This document shows positions 15,574-26,782 of a stretch of DNA of 64,000 bases, one piece after another; the first letter of the stretch is position 1, and each line of letters begins with the position of its first letter. Source of the DNA: Cyanobium sp. NS01 (GTDB taxonomy: Bacteria > Cyanobacteriota > Cyanobacteriia > PCC-6307 > Cyanobiaceae); the NCBI RefSeq assembly GCF_014280235.1, contig NZ_CP047940.1, positions 2,356,001 to 2,420,000 on the forward strand, read 5' to 3'. Both the position numbers and the translations under genes were made by a program. A model generated the notes under the pieces. It did no database searches. It was not told where the DNA came from and worked only from the letters and a program-made list of their open reading frames with translations.

Positions 15574-17714
15574 GCCGGCAGGAGGTAGGCGGCCAGGGGT
15601 GCGCTGCTGCCCAGGTCCTGCGGCCGACCCTGGGAAACAACATGGCCTCGCTCCAGGTAAACGAGCCAATCACAGCGATGGATGACGCTGGGGCGGTGGC
15701 TGATTATCACTGTGGTCAGTCCCCGGCGTGCCGACAACAGATTGTCCATCAAGCGGCGCTCCAGCACCGGATCCAGTGCTGCGGTGGACTCATCCAGAAT
15801 CAACACCGAGGGGGAAGACACAAGCGCGCGGGCGATCGCCAGGCGCTGGCGTTGGCCGCCCGAAAGATTGGCCCCGAATTCGCCCAGCACGGTCTGGTAG
15901 CCATCGGGCAGGTCGCGGATGAACTCATCGGCGAGGGCCTGGTCGCAGGCCGCCACCACCTGATCAAAGCTCACATCCGGATAGGCAAAACGAAAGTTTT
16001 CGAAGATCGTGCGATTGAAGAACTGCGCCTCCTGGGGCACCAGCACCACCTGGCGGCGCAGGCATTCCAGCGAGATGTCGTGGCGGCCATAGGGTCCGTA
16101 GTGGATGGAGCCGCTCTGGGGCGGATAGAGGCCGGCCAGCAGCTTCACCAGGGTGCTTTTGCCGCAGCCGGATTCGCCGATCAAGGCTGTGCAGCGCCCC
16201 CCGGGCAGGGTGAGGTTGAGGTTGCTGAGCAGATCGAGCCGTCCGGCGTGGTGGAAGCTGAGGTTGCGGCAGTCGATCTCACACGCCTGGGGCAGGGCCA
16301 CCCACGGCTTCTCCATCCCTTTCGGGTCCTCAAGGCTGCCCTCCAGCACCTCGGACAGCCGCCGGATCACGACGTTGGCCGTGAGGTAGTCGTCGGTGAA
16401 ATCGACGAGGGCTTCCAGAAAGCCGAGCACATTGCCGCTCATGCCGCTGAAGGCCAGCAGTTGGCCGATCGAGAGCTGGCCCGAGATCACGAAGCTGCTG
16501 CCATACCAGAGCAGGGCCAGGGTGGTGACGCGTGACAACAACCCTGTGGTGGTGCCACTGAACAGCGAGAGCTGCAGGGCATCCCAGCGCAGGTGGGCCA
16601 CGCTGCCGAAGTTGCGCTGGTACTCATCCCAGGCCTGGGGCGAAGCCTCAGTGGTTTTGAGCACCTGGGCACCCCGGAAGATCTCCACCAGAAAGCCCTG
16701 GTTCTCAGCCGATTCCACAATCAGCCGGCGGCTCTTTTCGTATTGCGCCGGCAGGAACAGCAGGCCAGCGGCGATCAGCACGCCAAAGGCCAGCAGGGAC
16801 ACGGCCGTGAGGGGCGGGCTGTAGATCAGCATCACCACCAGCGAGATGGAGGCAATGAAGAAGTCACTGGGCAGGCCCAGCACCAGATCGCTGATCAGGG
16901 CATTGATGCGGCTGATGTCGCCGATCCGGCTCACCACCTCGCCACTGCGATGGCTGTCGAAATAGGTCATCGGCAACCGCAGCAGCCGGTGGCCGTACTC
17001 CAGCACCATCCCCAGCTGAAGGCGCTGGGCGAAATGACCCACGATGTGGCCCTGGATCAGGCTGATGACGCTGCGGAAGACAAACAGAAACAGCATCGCC
17101 AGGCCGAGGCTGGTGAGCAACTGGTTGTCCCGGCGCACCAGCACGTCATCAGTGAGCAGCTGCATCAGCAGCGGCATGGCCAGAGCCAGCAGGCCGATCA
17201 CCACGTTGATGGCGAGGGCCTGCAGCAGCAGACCCCGGTAGGGCCAGGCCAGCCGCAGAAAGCGCAGGAACGGCAGCCGCTCTTCCTGCGGCTGCTGCAG
17301 CAGCCGGTTGAGGTCTGGCTCCAGCAACAGCAGCACGCCGTTGCCCCAGCCCTCCCGAAACTCCTCAGGGGACAGCCGGCGGATGCCGACGGCCGGATCG
17401 GCGATCACCAGCTTGCGACCCTGCCGGCCGTACAGCACCACCCAGTGGTTGCCCTGCCAGTGGCAGATCGCCGGCAGCGGCAGCCCATCCAGCCGATCCA
17501 GCAGAGCCCCGTCAGCCCGCACGGCCCGGGCATGGAAACCAACGGCATCAGCCCCCCGGCGCAGACCCAGCAGGGTGGTGCCCCGGGTGCCGGTGCCCAC
17601 CAGTTCCCGCACCCGGGAGAGGGCCAGCCGGCGGCCATGGTGCCGGGCCACGGTAGCCAGGCAGGCGGCGCCGCAATCCTCCTCGGCATGTTGCTCCACC
17701 CACTCGTAACGCAC
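15570..17714 (-). CDS. Peptidase-containing ABC exporter (C39 domain)
   Basis: This protein cleaves double-glycine leaders and exports the mature peptide. The 714-residue chain has an N-terminal C39 cysteine peptidase with C14 (EEDCGAAC), H90 (QGNHWVVL) and D106 (IADPAVG), all catalytic residues present. An ABC exporter membrane domain follows (about 155-440), then a nucleotide-binding domain with Walker A GESGCGKST, signature NLSGGQRQR, Walker B VLILDES and an H-loop IISHRPS. The start codon is GTG 17714. It forms a two-gene unit with the HlyD adaptor, upstream of two Gly-Gly-leader precursors that are its obvious cargo. The 73-base gap upstream contains no copy of the repeats found before the precursor genes, so it may be expressed from a different promoter. 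Confidence 0.95.
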   Translation of the reverse strand: MRYEWVEQHAEEDCGAACLATVARHHGRRLALSRVRELVGTGTRGTTLLGLRRGADAVGFHARAVRADGALLDRLDGLPLPAICHWQGNHWVVLYGRQGRKLVIADPAVGIRRLSPEEFREGWGNGVLLLLEPDLNRLLQQPQEERLPFLRFLRLAWPYRGLLLQALAINVVIGLLALAMPLLMQLLTDDVLVRRDNQLLTSLGLAMLFLFVFRSVISLIQGHIVGHFAQRLQLGMVLEYGHRLLRLPMTYFDSHRSGEVVSRIGDISRINALISDLVLGLPSDFFIASISLVVMLIYSPPLTAVSLLAFGVLIAAGLLFLPAQYEKSRRLIVESAENQGFLVEIFRGAQVLKTTEASPQAWDEYQRNFGSVAHLRWDALQLSLFSGTTTGLLSRVTTLALLWYGSSFVISGQLSIGQLLAFSGMSGNVLGFLEALVDFTDDYLTANVVIRRLSEVLEGSLEDPKGMEKPWVALPQACEIDCRNLSFHHAGRLDLLSNLNLTLPGGRCTALIGESGCGKSTLVKLLAGLYPPQSGSIHYGPYGRHDISLECLRRQVVLVPQEAQFFNRTIFENFRFAYPDVSFDQVVAACDQALADEFIRDLPDGYQTVLGEFGANLSGGQRQRLAIARALVSSPSVLILDESTAALDPVLERRLMDNLLSARRGLTTVIISHRPSVIHRCDWLVYLERGHVVSQGRPQDLGSSAPLAAYLLPA

Positions 17715-17787
17715 CGGGCAGCGGGATCAGGGTGCTCCAAGCTAGGGAGGCTGCTGGCCGCAGACTGACCTTCCGGTCGCGCCTGAC

Positions 17788-19368
17788 TCAACGCACCGCG
17801 TTCGCCAGGGCGCGGCGGCCTTCCACCGGAGCCCTGAGGGCCTCATCCAGGGGCGCCAGGCCGTAATCACGCTCCAGCAGGTCCATCACCGTGCGGCCGA
17901 AGTCGCCGGGATTGCGGTCGAACGCCTCCAGGCAGATGCGGCCGAAGGTGCTGCCCATCGGCTCGGGATTCCAGAGCATCTTGCGGGCGGTCCACGGCAT
18001 CATGCTCATCGGGTTGTAGCCCGGCTTGATCAGGCCCTGCTCGAAGCCGTACTGCTCCAGGTGGGTGTGGGGCTGCAGGCCGATGAAGAAGATCGCCGGC
18101 TCCACCTTGTCGGCGCCGAAGATGCGCTCCAGCTCGCGGTGATAGGCCACGGTCTGGCGGATGGTTTCGGGGCGCTCATCGATCACGTTGAACGAGTAGT
18201 TCACCGACACATGGTGTCGGAAGCCGGCCCTCGCCAGCAGCCGGCAGCTCTCGAGCACAGTGCGCAGGTTGTAGCCCATGCGCATCTTGCGCACCAGTTC
18301 CTGGGATCCCGAGGTGATGCCGATCTCGAAATACTCCATGCCGGTGGCCACCATCAGCTCGGCCAGTTCCGCATCGAGATTGTCGGCGCGGATGTAGGCG
18401 GCCCAGCGGATGTCGTCCCAGCCTTCAGCCTGAATCGCCCGCAGCAAGGCCTTGGCATCTTCGATGTAGCGCCGCGCGGGGATGAACTGGGCATCGGTGA
18501 ACCAGAAGCCGCGCACGCCGCGGCGGTAGAGCTGCCGCATCTCAGCGATCACCTCCTCAACGGGATTCACCCGCACCGCCTTGCCCTCCACCACCGTGTA
18601 CACGCAGTAACAGCAGTTGTGGGGGCAGCCCCGCTTGGTTTGCACGCCCACGTAGAAATCTCCCCCCTCGAGGTACCAGTCGAGCTGGGGCCAGATCGAG
18701 GCGATGTAGTCGTAGTTGCAGGCCGTTTTCTCCAGGCTGCCCGGCTGCTCATGGATCAGGCCCGGGCGGGGCTCCTCGCCGGCCACAAAACAGCGCTCCC
18801 CGGCCAGGGAGTCGCCCCGGATCAACTTCTCCAGCAGGGGTTCGCCCTCACCCACCGACACCACCGTGCCGGCGGGCAGCTGACGCCCGAGCTGCTCATA
18901 GAACACACTCACAGCACCGCCACCGATCACGGCCCGGGCTTCGGGCTGATAGCGCCGGGCGCGCTTCACCCCTTGCCGCACCAGCCGCAGGTTGCGCCAG
19001 AGCTCGGCGTAGAAGGCCCGCATCAGGCCCAGGCCGCCCAGGGCTCCGCGCAGCCGTTTGAGCGGATTGCGCGCGTAGAACACCTCGAAGGAGTGCTGCA
19101 GGGGGTTGCCACTGCGGCCATCCACCGGGGCATAGATCTGGATGTCACGCCAGGAGAACACCAGCACGGTGGGGCGGAAACTGTCCACCACGGCGGCCAG
19201 GATGCGTTCCACATCCAGCACCGGCAGTGCGGCCAAGTCGAGAAACCGCTGCGGCAGATCGGGGAACTGCTTGTGCAGATGGTCGGCGAGATAGACGGGG
19301 CCGATCGGAAAAATCGGATTGCAGGGCAGCCTCACGAGCAGCACCCTGTGGGAACTGGTGGTGCTCAA
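17788..19368 (-). CDS. B12-binding-type radical SAM protein
   Basis: The 526-residue protein has a B12-binding-like N-terminal domain (RLPCNPIFPIGPVYLADHL, then a Rossmann-like region to about 200). The radical SAM core begins at the cluster motif CPHNCCYC in TKRGCPHNCCYC. This is the BchE/PhpK-like architecture. The start is TTG 19368; a GTG at 19344 giving MLLVRLPCNPIF is an equally likely start. A radical SAM gene of this type, followed by cofG and psbA, matches the order I recall from picocyanobacteria, so I regard it as core genome rather than part of the peptide cassette. A role as a peptide-tailoring enzyme cannot be excluded, since the exporter start lies only 73 bases downstream on the same strand. 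Substrate is unknown. Confidence 0.85.
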   Translation of the reverse strand: MSTTSSHRVLLVRLPCNPIFPIGPVYLADHLHKQFPDLPQRFLDLAALPVLDVERILAAVVDSFRPTVLVFSWRDIQIYAPVDGRSGNPLQHSFEVFYARNPLKRLRGALGGLGLMRAFYAELWRNLRLVRQGVKRARRYQPEARAVIGGGAVSVFYEQLGRQLPAGTVVSVGEGEPLLEKLIRGDSLAGERCFVAGEEPRPGLIHEQPGSLEKTACNYDYIASIWPQLDWYLEGGDFYVGVQTKRGCPHNCCYCVYTVVEGKAVRVNPVEEVIAEMRQLYRRGVRGFWFTDAQFIPARRYIEDAKALLRAIQAEGWDDIRWAAYIRADNLDAELAELMVATGMEYFEIGITSGSQELVRKMRMGYNLRTVLESCRLLARAGFRHHVSVNYSFNVIDERPETIRQTVAYHRELERIFGADKVEPAIFFIGLQPHTHLEQYGFEQGLIKPGYNPMSMMPWTARKMLWNPEPMGSTFGRICLEAFDRNPGDFGRTVMDLLERDYGLAPLDEALRAPVEGRRALANAVR

Positions 19369-19400
19369 CGGCCGTCACTCTCGTCTGCGATGGCGCGACA

Positions 19401-20375
19401 CTAACCAGGGCGATCGAGCTGCTGGGCCATGGCCTGCGCCCGCTGCCGCAGGGGCGACGGCAACCGATCCAGCCAGGGCCGGTGCACGCACAGCCGCGGG
19501 CGCAGCTCCCAGCCGGCCGCCGCCAGCTGCCGTGCCAAGGCCTGGGGCGACGGCTGGGCATAGGCGGGATTGATCACATCCCGATCGCCATCGATGCCGC
19601 CGAGGTCATCGATGCCGGCCTCGAGGGCCTCCAGCAGCCGCTGTCGGGGCCAGAGGTTGGGGGGCAGCTGCAGGTGCACCTCCGGCGGCAGGATGTGGCG
19701 GGCCTCGCCGATCAGATCAAGCAGTTCGTCGCAGCGGGCCGGGTCGAGCTCGGCCGGCGAGAGACCGGGAGGTCGGTAGGGCTGCAGGATCACCTCCTGC
19801 ACATGGCCCCAGGTGGCCTGCAGCAGGGCGATCAACTCCAGGGCCTGGCGCCGATCCCTGGTGCTCTCGCCCACCCCGAGCAGGAGGCCGGTGGTGAAGG
19901 GGATGCCGAGGCGGCCGGCCTGCTCCAGCTGCAGCAGGCGCAGCTCCAGCAGCTTGCTGGGGGCCTGGCGATGCCAGCGCTGCCAGACCGGGCCCAGACC
20001 TTCGAGCATCAGGCCCATGGAGGGATTGAGGCGCCCCAGAGCCGCCATTTCGTGGAGCGAGAGGGGGCCGGCATTGGTGTGGGGCAGGCGGCCGTTGGCC
20101 AGGGCCAGTCGGCTGAGGCGCAGCAGCAGAGCCAACCATGGCCGGCGCTGGGGCGCCTGCGGGGCCACCTCACCGCTGAGCAGCAGCACCTCCCGGGCCC
20201 CGGGGCGGCGCTCGAGGCTGGCCTGCGCTTCGGGCTCTGTGAGGGCGTCCGCCAGGGGATCCTGTGGGTGGGGCGTCTGGCGGAAACCGCAGTAGCCGCA
20301 GTGGTTGAAGCAGCTGGAGGTGGGCACCAGGGTGACGCTCGGGCTCCAGGTGACCAGCTTTGATCGACCCCTCAT
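19401..20375 (-). CDS. cofG: FO synthase subunit 1 (CofG)
   Basis: CofG is a radical SAM enzyme that, with CofH, makes the deazaflavin FO, precursor of F420 and the antenna of some cyanobacterial photolyases. The motif [12 protein letters not shown] holds the CxxxCxxC cluster. Downstream elements [17 protein letters not shown] and EVILQPYRP, plus the [14 protein letters not shown] segment near the C-terminus, match the family. ATG 20375 ([10 protein letters not shown]) gives 324 residues and a normal N-terminus; the frame continues to a TTG at 20423, less likely. CofH is not in the window. It points away from psbA and shares the divergent intergenic region. Confidence 0.9.
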   Translation of the reverse strand: MRGRSKLVTWSPSVTLVPTSSCFNHCGYCGFRQTPHPQDPLADALTEPEAQASLERRPGAREVLLLSGEVAPQAPQRRPWLALLLRLSRLALANGRLPHTNAGPLSLHEMAALGRLNPSMGLMLEGLGPVWQRWHRQAPSKLLELRLLQLEQAGRLGIPFTTGLLLGVGESTRDRRQALELIALLQATWGHVQEVILQPYRPPGLSPAELDPARCDELLDLIGEARHILPPEVHLQLPPNLWPRQRLLEALEAGIDDLGGIDGDRDVINPAYAQPSPQALARQLAAAGWELRPRLCVHRPWLDRLPSPLRQRAQAMAQQLDRPG

Positions 20376-20449
20376 CGCCCGCCACCCGAACGGAGGCGGC
20401 GAGGGGGCCGGCGCCAGGCGCAAGGTCGGTTCACCACACTCAACCCCTC

Positions 20450-20479
20450 TTCACAAACCCCGCAACGTTCTGTTACGTT
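20450..20479 (+). promoter_or_regulatory. Probable psbA promoter
   Basis: A TTCACA hexamer at 20450-20455 and TACGTT at 20474-20479, 18 bases apart, fit a sigma-70-type promoter, predicting transcription from about 20486 and a leader of about 100 nucleotides before ATG 20589. Overlap with a TTAC-type RpaB (HLR1) element is possible but no full site is evident. Confidence 0.45.
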
Positions 20480-20588
20480 AGGCAGCGACGGGGTTCCGTC
20501 CCGCGGCCGACTCTGCTTCCGGGCTCTGACCTGGAGCGCTTCTGCCGTCCTACTTACCTGCTCTTTCGAGCACCCATCACCTGTTCTC

Positions 20589-21668
20589 ATGACCACCACT
20601 CTCCAGCAGCGCTCCGGCGCCTCCAGCTGGGCGCAGTTCTGCGAGTGGGTCACCTCCACCAACAACCGCCTCTACGTGGGCTGGTTCGGCGTGCTGATGA
20701 TCCCCACCCTGCTGGCTGCGACCATCTGCTACATCGTGGCCTTCATCGCCGCTCCCCCTGTCGACATCGACGGCATCCGTGAGCCGGTCGCCGGTTCGCT
20801 GATCTACGGCAACAACATCATCTCCGGTGCTGTTGTGCCCTCCAGCAACGCCATCGGCCTGCACTTCTATCCCATCTGGGAAGCTGCCAGCCTCGACGAG
20901 TGGCTCTACAACGGCGGTCCTTACCAGCTGGTTGTCTTCCACTTCCTGATCGGCATCTTCTGCTACATGGGCCGCGAGTGGGAACTCTCCTACCGCCTCG
21001 GCATGCGCCCCTGGATCTGCGTCGCCTACAGCGCCCCCGTGGCTGCTGCTTCGGCTGTGTTCCTGGTGTACCCCTTCGGTCAGGGCTCCTTCTCCGACGG
21101 CATGCCCCTCGGCATCAGCGGCACCTTCAACTTCATGCTGGTGTTCCAGGCTGAGCACAACATCCTGATGCACCCCTTCCACATGCTGGGTGTGGCCGGT
21201 GTGTTCGGTGGCTCGCTGTTCTCCGCCATGCACGGCTCACTGGTGACCTCCTCGCTGGTGCGTGAAACCACCGAGAGCGAGAGCCAGAACTACGGCTACA
21301 AGTTTGGTCAAGAGGAAGAGACCTACAACATCGTGGCTGCCCACGGTTACTTCGGTCGCCTGATCTTCCAATACGCCAGCTTCAACAACAGCCGCAGCCT
21401 GCACTTCTTCCTGGCTGCCTGGCCGGTGATCGGCATCTGGTTCACCGCCCTGGGCGTGAGCACGATGGCCTTCAACCTGAACGGTTTCAACTTCAACCAG
21501 TCGATCCTCGACGGCCAGGGCCGTGTGGTGAACACCTGGGCCGACGTGCTGAACCGCGCCAACCTGGGTATGGAAGTGATGCACGAGCGCAATGCTCACA
21601 ACTTCCCCCTCGACCTGGCGGCTGCTGAAGCCACCCCCGTGGCTCTGACCGCCCCTGCGATCGGCTGA
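20589..21668 (+). CDS. psbA: Photosystem II D1 protein
   Basis: D1 is a photosystem II reaction-centre core subunit in the thylakoid membrane; it binds P680, pheophytin, QB and the Mn4CaO5 cluster. The 359-residue sequence starts [10 protein letters not shown]. It contains YZ Y161 (VYPFGQG), D170 (FSDG), E189-H190 (QAEHNIL) and the C-terminal cluster ligands H332, E333, H337 and D342 in [17 protein letters not shown]. The CtpA processing site is after A344. Residue 130 is Glu (YMGREW), the high-light D1:2 form rather than the Gln of low-light D1:1. An intrinsic terminator follows. This is probably one of several psbA copies in the genome. Confidence 0.99.
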   Translation: MTTTLQQRSGASSWAQFCEWVTSTNNRLYVGWFGVLMIPTLLAATICYIVAFIAAPPVDIDGIREPVAGSLIYGNNIISGAVVPSSNAIGLHFYPIWEAASLDEWLYNGGPYQLVVFHFLIGIFCYMGREWELSYRLGMRPWICVAYSAPVAAASAVFLVYPFGQGSFSDGMPLGISGTFNFMLVFQAEHNILMHPFHMLGVAGVFGGSLFSAMHGSLVTSSLVRETTESESQNYGYKFGQEEETYNIVAAHGYFGRLIFQYASFNNSRSLHFFLAAWPVIGIWFTALGVSTMAFNLNGFNFNQSILDGQGRVVNTWADVLNRANLGMEVMHERNAHNFPLDLAAAEATPVALTAPAIG

Positions 21669-21710
21669 GGCTTCAGCCCTCATCAGTTCCAGACCTGACG
21701 GAATCCCCCC

Positions 21711-21738
21711 AGCCCCCCTCTCAGCAGGGGGGCTTTTT
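21711..21738 (+). terminator. Intrinsic terminator of psbA
   Basis: An 8-bp stem (AGCCCCCC / GGGGGGCT) with an eight-base loop is followed by a run of T at 21734-21738, 43 bases after the psbA stop. It isolates psbA from aroC. Confidence 0.9.
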
Positions 21739-21816
21739 GATGGTTTCACCTCTCAACCACCGGGCCAAGCGGCCGCCAAGGCCCAGCCCCTACGCTCGCA
21801 GCACTGTGTGGCAGCC

Positions 21817-22908
21817 ATGGGCAGCAGCTTCGGCCAGCTCTTTCGCATCAGCAGCTTCGGCGAATCCCACGGCGGTGGCGTGGGGGTGATCGTGGATGGC
21901 TGCCCGCCGCGGCTGGCGCTCGCCGTGGAGGACATCCAGCGGGATCTCGATCGGCGCAAACCGGGCCAGAGCAAGATCACCACCCCCCGCAAGGAAGACG
22001 ACCGCGTCGAGATTCTCAGCGGCCTGCTGGACGGCCAGACCCTCGGCACGCCCATCGCCATGGTGGTGCGCAACAAGGACCAGCGCCCCGGTGATTACAA
22101 GGAGATGGCGGTGGCCTTCCGCCCCTCCCACGCCGACGCCACCTACCAGGCCAAGTACGGCATCCAGGCCCGCAGCGGCGGCGGCCGCGCCTCAGCCCGG
22201 GAAACCATCGCCCGCGTGGCGGCCGGGGCCGTTGCCAAACAACTGCTGGCCAGGGCTTGCGGCACCGAAGTGCTGGCCTGGGTCAAGCGGATCCACAGCA
22301 TCGAGGCCCATGGCATCGACCCAGCCAGCGTGAGCCTCGACGACGTGGAGGCCACCATCGTGCGCTGCCCCGACTCCGAGGCCGCCGAGCAGATGGTGGA
22401 CCGAATCGAGGCGATCGGCCGGGAGGGCGATTCCTGCGGTGGTGTGATCGAGTGCGTGGTGCGGCGGCCGCCTGTGGGGCTGGGCATGCCGGTGTTCGAC
22501 AAGCTGGAGGCGGATCTGGCCAAGGCCGTGATGTCACTGCCGGCCACCAAGGGCTTCGAAATCGGCTCCGGCTTCGCCGGCACCCTGCTGATGGGCAGCG
22601 AGCACAACGACGCCTTCCTGCCCACGGACGACGGCAGCCTGCACACCGCCACCAACAATTCAGGCGGCATCCAGGGTGGCATCAGCAACGGCGAAATGAT
22701 CGTGATCCGGGTGGCCTTCAAGCCCACCGCCACGATCCGCAAGCAGCAGCAGACCATCGATGCCAGCGGGGCTGCCACCACCCTGGCCGCCAAGGGACGC
22801 CACGACCCCTGCGTGCTGCCGAGGGCCGTACCGATGGTGGAGGCGATGGTGGCCCTGGTGCTGGCCGACCATCTGCTGCGCCAGCAGGGGCAGTGCAGCC
22901 TGTGGTGA
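21817..22908 (+). CDS. aroC: Chorismate synthase
   Basis: This enzyme makes chorismate from EPSP, the last step of the shikimate pathway, using reduced FMN. ATG 21817 ([20 protein letters not shown]) gives the family N-terminus; a GTG three codons earlier is possible. The 363-residue protein shows the chorismate synthase signatures [40 protein letters not shown] and [14 protein letters not shown], and the C-terminal [19 protein letters not shown] with the conserved Arg, His and Asp. It lies downstream of the psbA terminator and converges on eda with six bases between them. Confidence 0.98.
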   Translation: MGSSFGQLFRISSFGESHGGGVGVIVDGCPPRLALAVEDIQRDLDRRKPGQSKITTPRKEDDRVEILSGLLDGQTLGTPIAMVVRNKDQRPGDYKEMAVAFRPSHADATYQAKYGIQARSGGGRASARETIARVAAGAVAKQLLARACGTEVLAWVKRIHSIEAHGIDPASVSLDDVEATIVRCPDSEAAEQMVDRIEAIGREGDSCGGVIECVVRRPPVGLGMPVFDKLEADLAKAVMSLPATKGFEIGSGFAGTLLMGSEHNDAFLPTDDGSLHTATNNSGGIQGGISNGEMIVIRVAFKPTATIRKQQQTIDASGAATTLAAKGRHDPCVLPRAVPMVEAMVALVLADHLLRQQGQCSLW

Positions 22909-22914
22909 AGGGGC

Positions 22915-23541
22915 TCAGCGGGAGCGCAGCTCGCTGATCAGGGCCTTCAGCTCGGCCATGGCGCCGCTCCGGTCGAGGCTGCCACCCAGGGCCACGGCAT
23001 CGACGCCAGCCTGCAGCCAGGGCCGCACGTCGTGGGGTGCCAGGCCGCCGGCCGCGATGCAGAACGGCAGGGCTCCCAGGGGCCCGCGCAGGCGGCTCCA
23101 GTAGTGGGAGCCCAAGCTGGCAGCCGGGAACAGCTTCACGGCCGGGCAGCCCAGCTGCCTGGCCTGCATCACCTCGGTGGGCGTGAACACACCCGGCACG
23201 AGGGCCAGGTCCAGGCGACAGGCCTCGTGCCAGAGCTCCGGAATCAGCACGGGTGACACCCCGTAGCCCAGACCCGCAGCAGCCGTGGCCCGAATCGCCT
23301 CCGGGCTGCAGAGCGACGCCGCCCCCAGCCGCAAGCGCGGATGGGCCTGCTGGAGCGCCCGGCACTGGATGGCCCAGTCGGGATGGGGCTGCCAGCTGAT
23401 CTCCACGTGGACCAACCCCATGGCATCCAGGGCTGCCAGGGCCGGCTCGAGCTGGCGGGGCTGCTCAGCACGAAGCACCACCAGCAGGGGCTGGCGGCGC
23501 AGCGCATCGAGAAACGGTGGGAAGGAGGCGATCGCGATCAA
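22915..23541 (-). CDS. eda: KHG/KDPG aldolase-like protein
   Basis: A (beta/alpha)8 barrel aldolase that splits 2-keto-3-deoxy-6-phosphogluconate in the Entner-Doudoroff route. The 208 residues show the conserved Glu in HVEISWQ, the Schiff-base Lys in AVKLFPA and the glycine-rich phosphate site IAAGGL / VALGGSL. The start is a TTG at 23541 inside a sequence containing the HIP1 octamer GCGATCGC; no better ATG exists near the N-terminus. The Thr/Arg region of classical Eda enzymes is somewhat diverged (VLRAEQPRQLEP), so the substrate is not certain. It is followed on the other strand by aroC and preceded by ftsH. Confidence 0.85.
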   Translation of the reverse strand: MIAIASFPPFLDALRRQPLLVVLRAEQPRQLEPALAALDAMGLVHVEISWQPHPDWAIQCRALQQAHPRLRLGAASLCSPEAIRATAAAGLGYGVSPVLIPELWHEACRLDLALVPGVFTPTEVMQARQLGCPAVKLFPAASLGSHYWSRLRGPLGALPFCIAAGGLAPHDVRPWLQAGVDAVALGGSLDRSGAMAELKALISELRSR

Positions 23542-23565
23542 CCGGCCTGGTCAACCAAAGGGGGC

Positions 23566-25410
<1,845 letters not shown>

Positions 25411-25481
25411 GGCCTCGCCTCAGCTGAGAGATTTAGTAACGGAATGTTAACCGGCGGTGAGCCGCCTGTTGCGCCGGCGCC

Positions 25482-26666
25482 TCAGGCCGCAGCCCGCAGC
25501 ACCTCCACCACACTACGGAAGGCGAACCATTCCGGGATCTCCTCGCCGCCCCTCAGCATCTGACGGAACTGGGTGCCGCTCAGCTTGCGGATGTGCAGCC
25601 CCCGGGCCTCGGCGTGCTCCGCTGTCACATAGCCCTCCTCCTCGGTGTACACGAGGTTGAGGGAGGGCACCGTCTCCATGCCCAGTTCGGAGGCGTTGTC
25701 ACGGGCGAAGTCCTGGGCCTGGTAGGGGCCGTAGAAATCGCTGCCGCTGAGGCTCGACTTACAGCCGGCCATGTCCCGGCCGATGATGAAGTGGGTGCAG
25801 CCGTAATTCTTGCGGATGATCATGTGCTGCAGGGCCTCGCGGGGGCCCGCCATGTGCATCGAGTAGGGCAGGTAGGCCCAGCGGATGCGGGGGTTGTTCA
25901 CCTCAGCGGCGAGGCGCTCATAGGTCTGGAAGCGCACGGCACCGGCGATGTCGTCGTCCTGGGTGGGGCCGCAGGTGGGGTGCACGAGCACCGCCGCCTG
26001 CTCGCTCACATTGCTGGCCTCCAGGGCCCGGGTGAACAGTTCGTAGTGGGCGCGGTGGATGGGGTTGCGGCACTGGAAGGCCACCACGCTCTGACCCTCC
26101 GGCAGGGTGGCACGCACCTCGGCCGGGGTCTTGCAGGGGAACACCCGCTGGGGCAACGCCAGCCCCTGCAGCCGGCCACCGAGGTAGAAGCGGCCGCGCT
26201 CGCCGCTGATCATGCGCACGGCAGGGTGCTCGATCGAGGTGGTGCCGTAACAGCCCTGGGCTTCGCGGGCCTTGTCGGGTTCCCACTTGCTCCCCACCGT
26301 GAGCACGGCCAGGTCCTGGCCCTTGTAGGTGAGCAGCAGCCGCTCGCCGACGGCCACGCTCTGCTCATCGGTGTCGAAAACGATCGGCAGACCGAACAGC
26401 AGGCCGCTGGTGGTGCGATGACCGGCCACCACCGCGTCGTAGTCCTCCTGGTGCATGAAGCCCCGCAGGGGCGAGAAGCCGCCCACCACCAGCAGCTCCA
26501 CGTCGCAGGCGTTGCGATCGCTGCACTCGAGCACCCGATCCACCCCGGCCCGCACGGCCTCCTGCTCCCCCGCGGGCACCATCAGATCCACCAGGGTGCC
26601 TCCGTGGGGCGCGATCAGGCCAGCCAGGGTGGAGGAGGTCATCGGAACGACGGCGTTGATGGGCAC
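25482..26666 (-). CDS. sat: Sulfate adenylyltransferase (ATP sulfurylase)
   Basis: This enzyme activates sulfate to adenosine 5'-phosphosulfate, the first step of assimilation. The 394-residue protein has the nucleotide-binding QCRNPIHRAHYELF motif (QxRNPxHxxH), the second motif GRDMAGCKS and the PUA-like N-terminal domain (GGFSPLRGFM). GTG 26666 is preceded by GGGAGA at a fitting distance; an ATG at 26642 (MTSSTLAGLI) is the alternative. It is of the single-chain Sat/MET3 type without an APS-kinase domain. It lies downstream of the psbO terminator. Confidence 0.95.
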   Translation of the reverse strand: MPINAVVPMTSSTLAGLIAPHGGTLVDLMVPAGEQEAVRAGVDRVLECSDRNACDVELLVVGGFSPLRGFMHQEDYDAVVAGHRTTSGLLFGLPIVFDTDEQSVAVGERLLLTYKGQDLAVLTVGSKWEPDKAREAQGCYGTTSIEHPAVRMISGERGRFYLGGRLQGLALPQRVFPCKTPAEVRATLPEGQSVVAFQCRNPIHRAHYELFTRALEASNVSEQAAVLVHPTCGPTQDDDIAGAVRFQTYERLAAEVNNPRIRWAYLPYSMHMAGPREALQHMIIRKNYGCTHFIIGRDMAGCKSSLSGSDFYGPYQAQDFARDNASELGMETVPSLNLVYTEEEGYVTAEHAEARGLHIRKLSGTQFRQMLRGGEEIPEWFAFRSVVEVLRAAA

Positions 26667-26716
26667 AGATTCTCCCAGATGGGCCCAGGCCCGGGGTTGT
26701 GGCCGCCGGTCTGCAC

Positions 26717-26739
26717 AAAAAAAGGGGCCCGCAGGCCCC
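26717..26739 (-). terminator. Intrinsic terminator of psbO
   Basis: On the minus strand GGGGCC and GGCCCC pair around a TGCG loop and are followed by seven T residues (A-run at 26717-26723 on the plus strand). It lies 44 bases beyond the psbO stop. Confidence 0.92.
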
Positions 26740-26782
26740 CAGTCGCGTGGATTGGAACGAGCCCGGGCGCGGGCAGGCCGGA

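Noticed and set aside
8785..17714. Peptide arginase or other Arg-modifying enzyme acting on the cores
   Set aside because: Arg-rich cores made this worth looking for, but no arginase-like or deiminase-like gene occurs in or beside the cassette.
8724..17787. Prophage or insertion sequence carrying the peptide cassette
   Set aside because: No transposase, integrase, terminal repeats or attachment-site duplication could be seen at either edge.
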